DNA of 12,259 nucleotides from an uncultured Eubacteriales bacterium (GCA_900549105.1 URND01000092.1:1-12259); one strand, 5' to 3'. Positions 1-6,900 are shown, counted from the stretch's first letter. The notes: generated from the sequence alone by a model not told the origin. A program made the numbers and translations.

Positions 1-68
1 ATAATTCCTTACTGGCTGTAAGGGATATTAACCATAAATATATTGTAGTAGAAAGGAGAAAACGACTT

Positions 69-2087
69 TTGAAAAAAATTTTTGAAACTTTAGTTATATA
101 CATATTTAATAATTCGCTGGTTGTTGATAAGGCTACATATTTAACAATTGTGAGTGGACAAATTACAGTGTATGCAATACTATTGACATTTTATCAGTTT
201 ATTGTGTCTTTTCAAAGTGCAGGGAATATAAAAGTAACAAAGTATTTAGATACTAATTTGATAGAATACTATGTAAAGAGAAGGTTGACAGTTTATAATA
301 GAATAATTTCAAAACCGTTTTTTGAATTGTTTTTTGTTTTAGAAGTTCTATATAAGCCTATAATTAGTATATATAGCACTGAGATTTCTATAGAAGTAAT
401 AGCAGTGCTAAATTTTTTTTGGTATTTATATGTGGTGATTTATTTTTTAGTCTTTGCGGTGTTGTTTTTTCAGTGTACGAGCTGCATTTTGTCTTTAAAA
501 GCTGTTATAGATGTAAGAAGAAGCTCAATTATAATAAAAAATATTAATAGAGATTTTAAAAAAAAGACTGTATATGAACGAGCAAAAAAAAGTAGCATAG
601 AAATGCTTTCGGATGATATGGAATGTTTAAGATATATTATTTCCAAGGATGATACTGCAGAAATTCAATCCAAATATTTTGAGTTATTCAAGGATATATT
701 TTGCGAATATAAAATGAACAAGGAGAAAGAAGTAACTCTTTTATTAGAAAAGAATAAAAAGGTAAAAAACCAGGTTGCTTGGGTACATAATATGGCAACT
801 GAATGTAGGTTACTCGGTGAATTTGTGAGAGAAAAAAATATGCAAACAAATGCTTTGTTTGAGCAATATATCCTTGTATTTCACTTAAGCATTTTAGAGT
901 TGAATTTGCGAAGAGCAGAAGTAGATGGATATGAAGATATTAATTTTGATGTTTTTAAACTTAGTGAAAATTCTTTAGAGTGCAGAGAATGGAAAAAACT
1001 GACGGAAGAAATCTTTGAGAAATGTGTGCCTGAAAATCAAAAGAAATTGATTGAAGCATTATTACAAGGCTATTATTCGGAAAATCAGCTTTTTCGAAAG
1101 TACTGCGAAGAAATGTTGATGTATTTAATAAAGAAAGTATTGCAGGAGGCGGTTGAAAGGGAAGAGCAACAGAAAAATTTCATATATATTTTTGAATGCA
1201 TAATGTTCAATGATAAATTTAATAATTTTTATACAGATGAACTGTGTGATGCGTTGATTTCATATGACAGGTTAAATGTTATGAAATTGTTGAAATTAGT
1301 GAGCAAGAAGAATTGTACATACATATTTGTATATTTAATAATTTATTATTCCATATATCGATTTAGAACAGATTGGGTATACATAGATGTAATGATGCTT
1401 AGAGAACTATGGAAAAAAAGTGAGAGTTTAGAGAGTGAGTTTGAAAGTATTAATCGTCATATTTCAAATTCACATATTGCCCATCGCTATTCTGATAGTA
1501 GGTTTATTGCATTGAGAAAAAATATAGATGAAGAAGTTACAGAAAAATGGTTAGAAGATATTTATCAACAAGAAATCATTGATGCGTTTTACATAATAGT
1601 AATAAAGTTGTGTGTGTTTGAGCAACATTACTACCCGCATTTTCAAGAAGGTAAGATAGAAAACAAAATATCATTTATTAATGAGTTATCCAAACATAAA
1701 GAGGTTTTGATATATAATAATGTAAAAGAAATGACTTCTAAGATGCGCTATATGTATTTCCAAAAACTTAGATATTGGCCTGAAAACTTGGATATTACAC
1801 TGCGTAGCCTATTGTTAATGGATATAAGCATATCAGACGAATTAATAGATAATACGATTCAATATTGTCATTATATAAGTGTAGGCCAATATTTACTTAT
1901 AAAATATGGAGGAGTAAATAGTATTAGTGAGGTGAAAAGGGGATTAATACGGGAAGCCTATGTGGCAAGTGACTTATCAATACAGGAATACGTAGAATGC
2001 TTATATGATGAAAGTTGTATTTGTGATATGCCTCTTAGCTATGTTAGAAAAGAAAAAATGAAAAAGTATTTGTTGGAATTGATCTAG
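69..2087 (+). CDS. Uncharacterised AT-rich membrane-anchored protein, 672 aa
   Basis: I do not recognise a family. The start is a TTG at 69, supported by an AAAGGAG ribosome binding site at about 52-58; no better ATG lies nearby. Hydrophobic stretches at roughly residues 30-48, 84-102 and 109-142 suggest an N-terminal membrane domain of about three or four segments. The remaining ~520 residues are charged, mostly helical-looking and presumably cytoplasmic, with no catalytic motif I can name. The gene is strikingly AT-rich, with heavy use of ATA, AGA, TTA and AAA codons, whereas genes further along use more CTG, GGC and CGT. This points to horizontal acquisition. It stands alone, with 131 bases before the next gene. 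A 6-bp hairpin (CCTTAC/GTAAGG, 7-23) lies upstream but has no U-tail. A role in phage defence or cell-surface signalling is conceivable but not shown. Confidence 0.8.
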   Translation: MKKIFETLVIYIFNNSLVVDKATYLTIVSGQITVYAILLTFYQFIVSFQSAGNIKVTKYLDTNLIEYYVKRRLTVYNRIISKPFFELFFVLEVLYKPIISIYSTEISIEVIAVLNFFWYLYVVIYFLVFAVLFFQCTSCILSLKAVIDVRRSSIIIKNINRDFKKKTVYERAKKSSIEMLSDDMECLRYIISKDDTAEIQSKYFELFKDIFCEYKMNKEKEVTLLLEKNKKVKNQVAWVHNMATECRLLGEFVREKNMQTNALFEQYILVFHLSILELNLRRAEVDGYEDINFDVFKLSENSLECREWKKLTEEIFEKCVPENQKKLIEALLQGYYSENQLFRKYCEEMLMYLIKKVLQEAVEREEQQKNFIYIFECIMFNDKFNNFYTDELCDALISYDRLNVMKLLKLVSKKNCTYIFVYLIIYYSIYRFRTDWVYIDVMMLRELWKKSESLESEFESINRHISNSHIAHRYSDSRFIALRKNIDEEVTEKWLEDIYQQEIIDAFYIIVIKLCVFEQHYYPHFQEGKIENKISFINELSKHKEVLIYNNVKEMTSKMRYMYFQKLRYWPENLDITLRSLLLMDISISDELIDNTIQYCHYISVGQYLLIKYGGVNSISEVKRGLIREAYVASDLSIQEYVECLYDESCICDMPLSYVRKEKMKKYLLELI

Positions 2088-2158
2088 GAGTAGAGCGACA
2101 AAGTGTGACGAAGGATTCCACGACAAATATTTTATATTTAATATCTACGTTTCGCAGG

Positions 2159-2187
2159 TTGCGGCTGTGTGTATAAGGCGATACAAT
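2159..2187 (+). promoter_or_regulatory. Weak candidate sigma-A promoter for the XRE-desulfoferrodoxin gene
   Basis: TTGCGG at 2159-2164 and TACAAT at 2182-2187 are separated by 17 bases, upstream of the gene starting at 2219. The -10 is good, but the -35 matches the consensus only in its first three bases. The flanking 2088-2158 stretch shows no convincing terminator for the upstream gene. Confidence 0.35.
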
Positions 2188-2218
2188 AAACTCATAATAA
2201 AAGAAAGAGGTATGTGTT

Positions 2219-2800
2219 ATGGGTTATGTTACTGGAAAAACCATAAAAGAATTGAGGGAAAAGAGGAAAATTACGCAGAGAGAACTGGCGGAAAAGATTT
2301 GCGTCAGCGACAAAACTGTTTCAAAATGGGAGACGAACAAAGGTCTTCCGGATATAGGAATTATTGAGGATTTGGCGAAGGCTCTAGGAACATCTGTGGC
2401 CGAACTGTTGACGGGAGAACTTTGCGAAAACGACAATCTGTCAGCTAATATAAAGAAAATGAATTTTTATGTTTGCCCTGTGTGCGGTAATATTATTACT
2501 TCTGTTGGCCAGGGGAGTTTTAATTGTTGTGGAATAATGCTGCCGAAGCAGGATGCCGAAAAATGTGATGAGGAACATTTGCTTCATATAGAAACCGTCG
2601 ATAATGAATATTCTGTAACGATGGAACATTCGATGGATAAGAGTCATTACATATCCTTTATTGCCTACGTTGCATCGGACACTTTTAACGTTGTTAAATT
2701 GTATTCTGAGCAGGAAATTTCAGTGCGATTCAGAAAAAGGGGGCATGGAGTCTTTTATGTTTACTGCAATAAACATGGATTGTTTAAAATAATTCGTTAA
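2219..2800 (+). CDS. XRE-family regulator fused to a desulfoferrodoxin (superoxide reductase-like) module
   Basis: This 193-aa protein joins three parts. Residues 6-66 are an XRE/Cro-CI helix-turn-helix (TQRELAEKICVSDKTVSKWE). Residues 84-106 are a desulforedoxin-type rubredoxin-like Fe site, with C86-x2-C89 and the pair C103-C104. Residues 117-193 resemble the superoxide reductase catalytic domain: H120, H137 and H143 (HSMDKSHY) and C183/H186 (YCNKHG) match the four His and one Cys that bind the catalytic iron in desulfoferrodoxin. The conserved Glu before the first His is kept (E118 or E119), but the lysine that normally follows it (EKH) is Glu here (EEH). In known SORs Fe(II) reduces superoxide to peroxide; as a DNA-binding fusion it could instead sense superoxide, peroxide or iron. 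AAAGAGG at 2204-2210 supports the ATG at 2219. The target genes are unknown; autoregulation or control of the nitroreductase next door is possible. Confidence 0.9.
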   Translation: MGYVTGKTIKELREKRKITQRELAEKICVSDKTVSKWETNKGLPDIGIIEDLAKALGTSVAELLTGELCENDNLSANIKKMNFYVCPVCGNIITSVGQGSFNCCGIMLPKQDAEKCDEEHLLHIETVDNEYSVTMEHSMDKSHYISFIAYVASDTFNVVKLYSEQEISVRFRKRGHGVFYVYCNKHGLFKIIR

Positions 2801-2830
2801 AAGACTTTAAATTTCTGGGTAGGCAAGTGT

Positions 2831-2836
2831 ATAATG
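2831..2836 (+). promoter_or_regulatory. Candidate -10 element (TATAAT) for the nitroreductase gene
   Basis: A perfect TATAAT, preceded directly by GTG, lies 52 bases before the nitroreductase start. No good -35 sits 16-18 bases upstream (the region is TTAAATTT), so the element would have to rely on the -10 or on an activator. Its position between two co-oriented genes suggests the nitroreductase is transcribed separately from the regulator. Confidence 0.45.
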
Positions 2837-2888
2837 AAATAAAATCCGGCAACGGAGAGTTTGATAAAGACAGATTGGGGGAAATAGT

Positions 2889-3611
2889 ATGAATGAAGTG
2901 ATTCGTCAGCTTTTTGAAAGAAAATCCGTCAGAGCATTTACGGAGCAGGAGATATCTGGTGAGGACAGGCAGTTGATTTTGGAGGCGGCTGCTATGGCGC
3001 CTACGGCGGGGAACCAGCAGTTATATACGATTCTGGATATTACCGATGCTGCGCTGAAAGAGAAGCTGGCAGAAAGCTGTGACCATCAGCCGTTTATCGC
3101 CAAAGGGAAAATGGTGCTGATTTTTTGTGCGGACTGCAGGAAGTGGTATGAGGCTTTTCGGTCAGCGGGCTGTGAGCCAAGGCTTCCGGGAGCAGGAGAT
3201 TTGATGCTGGCTGTTTCGGATGCCATGATTGCCGCCCAGAATGCGGTGACAGCAGCGTGGAGCCTGGGGATTGGTTCTTGCTATATCGGAGATATTATGG
3301 AAAATGTAGAAATACATCGTGATATTTTGGCGCTTCCGTCCTATGTTTTCCCGGTTGGAATGCTGGTTTTTGGATATCCGACACAACAGCAGATGGAGCG
3401 GACAAAGCCGGAGCGGGTGGCGCTTAAACATCTGGTTCATGAGAACGGTTACCGGCAGATGGCAGAGGAAGAGTACCGGGAAATGTTTGCGATAAAGACA
3501 GGCAGCCAGTCATATGAAGAGTGGATGGAAGCTTTTTGCAAGAGAAAATATAACTCGGATTTTTCGCGGGAAATGACGCGGTCAGTGGCCGTCTATCTGG
3601 AAGATTTTTAA
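2889..3611 (+). CDS. NAD(P)H-dependent FMN nitroreductase family protein (NfsA/Frp-like)
   Basis: A 240-aa cytoplasmic flavoprotein of the nitroreductase superfamily. The N-terminal RKSVRAFT (11-18) carries the basic residues that contact FMN phosphate. APTAGNQQ (37-44) is the conserved FMN/substrate loop, and GIGSCYIGDIMEN (127-139) is the glycine-rich flavin motif. The length and extended C-terminal tail resemble the NfsA/Frp subgroup, which transfers two electrons from NAD(P)H to nitroaromatics, quinones or flavins; the physiological substrate cannot be read from sequence. GGGGG at 2877-2881 supports the ATG at 2889. Its neighbour upstream is the XRE-desulfoferrodoxin regulator, a context that fits redox-stress control but does not prove it. 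No strong terminator follows; CCACA/TGTGG around 3634-3660 is too weak and lacks a U-tract. Confidence 0.93.
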   Translation: MNEVIRQLFERKSVRAFTEQEISGEDRQLILEAAAMAPTAGNQQLYTILDITDAALKEKLAESCDHQPFIAKGKMVLIFCADCRKWYEAFRSAGCEPRLPGAGDLMLAVSDAMIAAQNAVTAAWSLGIGSCYIGDIMENVEIHRDILALPSYVFPVGMLVFGYPTQQQMERTKPERVALKHLVHENGYRQMAEEEYREMFAIKTGSQSYEEWMEAFCKRKYNSDFSREMTRSVAVYLEDF

Positions 3612-3685
3612 TAATATAAATAAGAAAGCTGAACCACAGATCCAAAAACAAGCATTGTGGAAATGTGCGTGCCTCCAAAATACTG

Positions 3686-3691
3686 TATACT
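3686..3691 (+). promoter_or_regulatory. Weak candidate -10 (TATACT) for the SnoaL-like gene
   Basis: TATACT preceded by CTG lies 40 bases upstream of the ATG at 3731. The TTGTGG at 3655-3660 is too distant (25-base spacer) to be a normal -35, so support is limited to the -10 match and the position. Confidence 0.3.
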
Positions 3692-3730
3692 AAAACCAAT
3701 GGTATTTCTAATAAAAAGGAGGATAACTAT

Positions 3731-4090
3731 ATGCTAAGTCCGAAAGAAGTAGTAAATAAATGGGTAGACGCTTTTAATGCCGGTGATGTAGACATGATTG
3801 TTAGTCTGTATGATAATAATGCAACAAACCATCAAGTTGCAAATGAACCTGTTGTAGGAGCTGCGGCTATTAGAGAAATGTTTGCAAATGAGTTTTCTAC
3901 TGCGAAAATGGTTTGTATTGTGGAAAATATTTTTGAAGATGGGCAATGGGCCATCTTAGAGTGGAAAGACCCATTAGGATTGCGTGGGTGCGGATTTTTT
4001 CATGTTGTAAATGAAAAGATATTATTTCAGCGTGGATATTGGGATAAACTTTCTTTTTTAAAGCAACATAATCTCCCTATAAAAGAATAG
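3731..4090 (+). CDS. SnoaL-like / NTF2-fold domain protein, 119 aa
   Basis: A small soluble protein that fits the SnoaL/NTF2-like superfamily (cone-shaped alpha+beta fold). The typical opening helix PKEVVNKWVDAFNAGDVD (4-21) is followed by LYDNNATNHQVANEPVVGAAAIREMF, then the strand-rich half with WAILEWKDPLGLRGCGFFHV and the closing YWDKLSFLKQHNLP. Family members include polyketide cyclases, isomerases and many proteins of unknown role, so no reaction can be assigned. I chose ATG 3731 because AAGGAGG (3716-3722) sits 8 bases upstream; an in-frame GTG at 3665 would add 22 residues with no binding site and no family similarity. It appears to be a single gene, since a promoter for the following transporter begins at 4125. 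Confidence 0.85.
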   Translation: MLSPKEVVNKWVDAFNAGDVDMIVSLYDNNATNHQVANEPVVGAAAIREMFANEFSTAKMVCIVENIFEDGQWAILEWKDPLGLRGCGFFHVVNEKILFQRGYWDKLSFLKQHNLPIKE

Positions 4091-4124
4091 GGAAAGTGAA
4101 ATTAAAATAATTCTCTAAAAAGCT

Positions 4125-4152
4125 TTGATTTTCGGGCCTTTTCATGTATAAT
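4125..4152 (+). promoter_or_regulatory. Sigma-A promoter of the transporter operon
   Basis: TTGATT (4125-4130) and a perfect TATAAT (4147-4152) are separated by 16 bases. Transcription would start near 4159, giving a leader of about 135 bases before the transporter gene. That leader contains a terminator-like hairpin and a copy of the local repeat. Confidence 0.7.
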
Positions 4153-4170
4153 AAAATTTGCAGTTTATGG

Positions 4171-4218
4171 AAAAATGCCCCCTGTTAGGTTTGAAAGCCT
4201 GACGAAGGGACATTTTTT
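4171..4218 (+). terminator. Terminator-like hairpin in the transporter leader (possible attenuator)
   Basis: AAAAATGCCCC (4171-4181) pairs with GGGACATTTTT (4207-4217) apart from one C-A mismatch. Inside it, GTTAGG (4183-4188) pairs with CCTGAC (4198-4203) with one U-G pair, closing a nine-base loop. The right arm ends in a run of six U. Because the promoter at 4125-4152 lies upstream and the coding start downstream, the hairpin is within the transporter's own leader rather than at the end of the previous gene's transcript. I cannot identify a known riboswitch or T-box around it, and no alternative antiterminator pairing was obvious. Confidence 0.55.
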
Positions 4219-4221
4219 CTT

Positions 4222-4264
4222 TACCCATTCGGGCCTCCCGTATGTCGGATGCTTCGCAGGGGTA
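4222..4264. repeat. Diverged copy of the local palindrome-rich repeat (copy 1)
   Basis: This 43-base stretch shares ACCCATTCGGGC-CTCCCGTATGTC-GGATGCTTCGCA with two longer copies at 6778-6900, with scattered substitutions. It lacks the GCGCGC tail of the other two and ends in GGGGTA, so that TACCC and GGGTA at its ends form an inverted repeat. It lies between the leader hairpin and the ribosome binding site of the transporter gene, so it is transcribed in the 5' untranslated region. Confidence 0.75.
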
Positions 4265-4293
4265 TGAAATAAATTTCAGGGGGATTAAAGGGA

Positions 4294-5667
4294 ATGAGTA
4301 AACATGAAGAGAAGAGAAGCAGTTTTTCGGGGAAAATTGGCTTCGTACTGGCAGCCGCCGGCGCCTCTGTGGGACTGGGAAACATATGGCGTTTTCCGTA
4401 TCTTGCAGCAAAATACGGCGGGGGAATCTTTTTGCTTGTGTATATCCTACTGGCATTGACCTTTGGATATACGATGATTATAGCAGAAACCGCTATAGGG
4501 CGTATGACGAAAAAAAGCCCGGTGGGGGCATTTAGCGCTTTTGGGCGCACATGGCATCTGCGTTTCGGGGGCTGGATAAATGCCATCATTCCGATGCTGA
4601 TTGTGCCATATTATTCGACCATCGGCGGATGGGTCATCAAGTATATGTTTGAGTATATACGGGGAAATGGCGGTGCGTTGGCAGCGGACGGCTATTTTGA
4701 CGGCTTTATTTCCGGCGGGTTTTCGGCGGAGATATGGTTTTTGATTTTTGCGATTGTGGCGTTGATTATTATTTATGCCGGCGTGGAGAATGGTATCGAA
4801 CGGGTGTCAAAGTTTATGATGCCGGTACTGGTTGTGCTGGCGGTCATTATTGCAGCCTATTCGATGACACGGGAAGGCGCTATGGCGGGTGTGAAATATT
4901 TTCTTGTACCTGAATTTGAAAACTTTTCATGGATGACCGTGGTATCCGCCATGGGACAGATGTTCTATTCACTATCGATTGCCATGGGCATATTGATTAC
5001 TTTTGGCTCTTATATGAAAAAAGATGTGGCGATTGAGGGCGCAACGCGCAACGTTGAAATTTTTGATACGGCGATTGCCATTATGGCAGGCTTGATGATT
5101 ATCCCGGCTGTTTTTGCTTTTTCCGGCGGAGACCCGGAAATGTTGAAAGCCGGACCGTCGCTGATGTTTATCACGATTCCAAAAGTATTGGATAGTATGG
5201 GATTTGGAACGGTGATGGGAATTTTATTTTTTGTCCTGGTGTTTTTTGCGGCGCTGACCAGCGCGATAGCGTTGACTGAAAGTGCAGTGGCGACATTTGA
5301 GGATGAGATGAAATGGAGCCGGAGCAAGGCAACGATTGTTGTCGGTGTGATTATTATTGTTTTGGGTACATTGTCATCTCTCGGATATGGCCCATTGGCC
5401 TTTATTCAGATTATAGGGATGCCTTTCCTTGATTTCTTTGATTTTCTGACAAACTCTGTGATGATGCCGATTGCGGCGCTGACGACATGTCTGTTGGTTG
5501 TCCGCGTGATTGGAACAGCGCGGATTGCGGAAGAGGTGGAAAAAGACGGCGCGCCTTTTAAAAGAAAGAAAATATTCAACTTTATGATAAAATATCTTTG
5601 CCCAATCTTTGTGATTATTATATTAATCAGTTCAGTGGCAAATGTGTTTGGATGGATTTCCATGTAA
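4294..5667 (+). CDS. Sodium-dependent transporter, NSS (SNF) family
   Basis: A 457-aa integral membrane symporter of the neurotransmitter:sodium symporter family with the LeuT fold. It imports an amino acid or similar small amine with Na+. The family signature is clear: AAAGASVGLGNIWRFPYLAA (20-39) is the unwound TM1 with Na+/substrate ligands, followed by NGGG-type YGGGIFLLVY. SLSIAMGILITFGSY (226-240) is TM6, and ALTSAIALTESAVA (320-333) is TM8 with the Thr-Ser pair of the Na2 site. The length and about 11 predicted helices are usual for bacterial members. The substrate cannot be named; tryptophan, tyrosine or other hydrophobic amino acids are transported by characterised relatives. CAGGGGG at 4276-4282 lies 11 bases before the ATG. 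The methionine-sulfoxide reductase gene follows closely with no terminator, suggesting cotranscription. Confidence 0.95.
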   Translation: MSKHEEKRSSFSGKIGFVLAAAGASVGLGNIWRFPYLAAKYGGGIFLLVYILLALTFGYTMIIAETAIGRMTKKSPVGAFSAFGRTWHLRFGGWINAIIPMLIVPYYSTIGGWVIKYMFEYIRGNGGALAADGYFDGFISGGFSAEIWFLIFAIVALIIIYAGVENGIERVSKFMMPVLVVLAVIIAAYSMTREGAMAGVKYFLVPEFENFSWMTVVSAMGQMFYSLSIAMGILITFGSYMKKDVAIEGATRNVEIFDTAIAIMAGLMIIPAVFAFSGGDPEMLKAGPSLMFITIPKVLDSMGFGTVMGILFFVLVFFAALTSAIALTESAVATFEDEMKWSRSKATIVVGVIIIVLGTLSSLGYGPLAFIQIIGMPFLDFFDFLTNSVMMPIAALTTCLLVVRVIGTARIAEEVEKDGAPFKRKKIFNFMIKYLCPIFVIIILISSVANVFGWISM

Positions 5668-5700
5668 GAAACAATAACTGGCGGCATGTTGGGAGTGGAG

Positions 5701-6171
5701 ATGAAAAATATGTCAGATTTTTATAATTTGCTGGTACAACAGGCGGAGGCGCTGGTTGACGGCGTGATTTATCCGATAGCCAATTACGCAAATCTATCGG
5801 CTTTGCTGTATCAATCTTTGCCGGAGATTAACTGGGCGGGCTTTTATTTTATTCAGGATGGGAAATTAGTATTGGGACCTTTTCAGGGAAAGCCGGCCTG
5901 CATTGAAATCGAAATAGGCAAAGGTGTGTGCGGAACGGCAGTATTTAGAAATGAAACAATAGTTGTGGAAAATGTACATGAGTTCCCGGGGCATATTGCC
6001 TGTGATGGAGCTTCCATGTCTGAGATTGTCATTCCGCTGCATCGGAACGGGGAAATTATCGGTGTTCTGGATATTGACAGCCCGGTGGAAGGGCGCTTTA
6101 GGGAAGATGACCGTCTCGGGCTGGAAAAGCTGGTTCGAATGATTGAAGATAAAAATAAAACGCGGGAGTGA
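5701..6171 (+). CDS. msrC: Free methionine-(R)-sulfoxide reductase (GAF-domain fRMsr)
   Basis: A small cytoplasmic GAF-fold enzyme that reduces free L-methionine-(R)-sulfoxide to methionine, recharged by thioredoxin. Counting from an upstream in-frame ATG at 5686, the three conserved cysteines are C72, C82 and C106, in the contexts GKPACIEI, GKGVCGTA and GHIACDGAS. The spacing of 10 and 24 residues is the same as C84, C94 and C118 of the E. coli enzyme. WAGFYF, GPFQGK, SEIVIPL and GVLDIDSP are also typical. The start is uncertain: ATG 5701 has GGGAG at 5691-5695, ATG 5710 has GGAG at 5697-5700, and ATG 5686 has no good site, so I prefer 5701 or 5710. It lies 33 bases after the transporter stop and 4 bases before the GNAT gene, so the three probably form an operon. 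Confidence 0.93.
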   Translation: MKNMSDFYNLLVQQAEALVDGVIYPIANYANLSALLYQSLPEINWAGFYFIQDGKLVLGPFQGKPACIEIEIGKGVCGTAVFRNETIVVENVHEFPGHIACDGASMSEIVIPLHRNGEIIGVLDIDSPVEGRFREDDRLGLEKLVRMIEDKNKTRE

Positions 6172-6175
6172 CTAT

Positions 6176-6649
6176 ATGGAAATAATCAAGTATCAAGATG
6201 CATACAAACAGCAGGTCATCGACTTGATTTTGCATATTCAGAACAGTGAAGCAAAAATTAATCTGACGATTGAAGAACAACCCGATCTTTTAAATGTACC
6301 ATTATATTATGAGAAGAATGGTGGTGCATTTTGGATGGGGATGGAGAAAAACGAGGTAATCGGAACAATAGCCTTTATGAACTATGGAAGCGGAAATGCC
6401 GTGTTAAAGAAATTTTTCGTTAGGAGCGACTGGCGCCATAGAAAAATAGGATATGCTTTATATGAGAATCTGATTACCTGTCTAAAAGAAGGAAAGTATA
6501 AACGGGTTTTGCTGGATACACCTTCTGTAGCCATAGCTTCACATCGCTTTTACGAAAAGGCAGGATTTAGGAAAATCACAAAAGAAAATTTGCCTTTTCA
6601 TTATGAATACCCAGATAGAGATTCTTATCTGTATTTATTGGAACTTTAA
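6176..6649 (+). CDS. GNAT-family N-acetyltransferase
   Basis: A 157-aa soluble acetyltransferase of the GNAT superfamily, moving the acetyl group of acetyl-CoA to an unknown amine. The fold is recognisable by the strand VIGTIAFMNYGSGNAVLKKFFVR, followed by the acetyl-CoA pyrophosphate loop and helix RHRKIGYALYENLI (the R-x-x-x-x-G-x-A pattern) and the late ASHRFYEKAGFRKI motif, which is the usual N/HxFYxKxGF signature. I chose ATG 6176 because GGGAG at 6164-6168 precedes it by 7 bases; an upstream in-frame ATG at 6143 lies inside the preceding gene and has no site. It follows the fRMsr gene by 4 bases and ends before a strong terminator at 6712-6748. Its substrate cannot be inferred from the neighbours. 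Confidence 0.92.
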   Translation: MEIIKYQDAYKQQVIDLILHIQNSEAKINLTIEEQPDLLNVPLYYEKNGGAFWMGMEKNEVIGTIAFMNYGSGNAVLKKFFVRSDWRHRKIGYALYENLITCLKEGKYKRVLLDTPSVAIASHRFYEKAGFRKITKENLPFHYEYPDRDSYLYLLEL

Positions 6650-6711
6650 AACGTGAATGATAGTTTCCCAAAAAGTCCATGGATAATGATTTTTCCAAAC
6701 ATCCTAAAGTA

Positions 6712-6748
6712 AAAAATAGTGCAGCATCTTATGTGCGGCACTATTTTT
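6712..6748 (+). terminator. Intrinsic terminator after the GNAT gene
   Basis: AAAAATAGTGC (6712-6722) and GCACTATTTTT (6738-6748) form a perfect 11-bp stem with a 15-base loop, which can itself pair partly (GCAT/ATGTGC). The A-run on one side and T-run on the other make it potentially bidirectional. It ends the transporter-fRMsr-GNAT transcript. Confidence 0.85.
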
Positions 6749-6777
6749 ATATAGAAATGTTCTTAGTTGCCCTACCC

Positions 6778-6828
6778 TATACCCGTTCGGGCATCCCGTA
6801 TGTCAAATGCTTCGCATGGGCGCGCTCC
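6778..6828. repeat. Palindrome-rich intergenic repeat, copy 2 (tandem with copy 3)
   Basis: The unit runs TATACCCGTTCGGGCATCCC then GTATGTCAAATGCTTCGCAT then GGGCGCGCT. It contains short inverted repeats: CCCGTTCGGG, ATGC-TTC-GCAT, and GCGCGC repeated in inverted form at 6821-6843. Copy 3 begins exactly 72 bases later with the same TATACCC edge. The G+C content is far above the flanking AT-rich sequence. This resembles REP/BIME-type extragenic palindromes. Confidence 0.85.
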
Positions 6829-6849
6829 GTCAGGCTGCGCGCGATAAGG

Positions 6850-6900
6850 TATACCCATTCGGGCATCCCGCATGTCAGATGCTCCGCATGGGCGCGCTGC
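6850..6900. repeat. Palindrome-rich intergenic repeat, copy 3
   Basis: This copy matches copy 2 over about 48 bases with only a handful of substitutions (for example GTTCGGG/ATTCGGG, GTATGTCAAATG/CATGTCAGATG, TTCGCAT/TCCGCAT). It is followed by GCGCTTTGCG instead of the longer GC-rich inverted repeat after copy 2. It ends 27 bases before the -35 of the next promoter, so it sits in the spacer between a terminator and a promoter. Confidence 0.85.

Noticed and set aside
7..23. Hairpin CCTTAC-N5-GTAAGG as a terminator of an upstream gene
   Set aside because: The stem is only 6 bp and no U-tract follows, so it could be chance; the upstream gene is outside the window.
2167..2367. A 66-codon + frame overlapping the start of the XRE-desulfoferrodoxin gene
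   Set aside because: It is out of frame with the clear helix-turn-helix coding sequence and lacks any recognisable content; the AAAGAGG site serves the ATG at 2219.
3665..3730. GTG at 3665 as an upstream start for the SnoaL-like gene
   Set aside because: It has no ribosome binding site and overlaps the candidate -10 at 3686. ATG 3731 has AAGGAGG at ideal spacing and gives a normal-length domain.
4221..4589. Open frames on the - strand opposite the start of the transporter gene
   Set aside because: The + strand encodes the diagnostic TM1 motif of the NSS family there; the antisense frames are low-complexity shadows.
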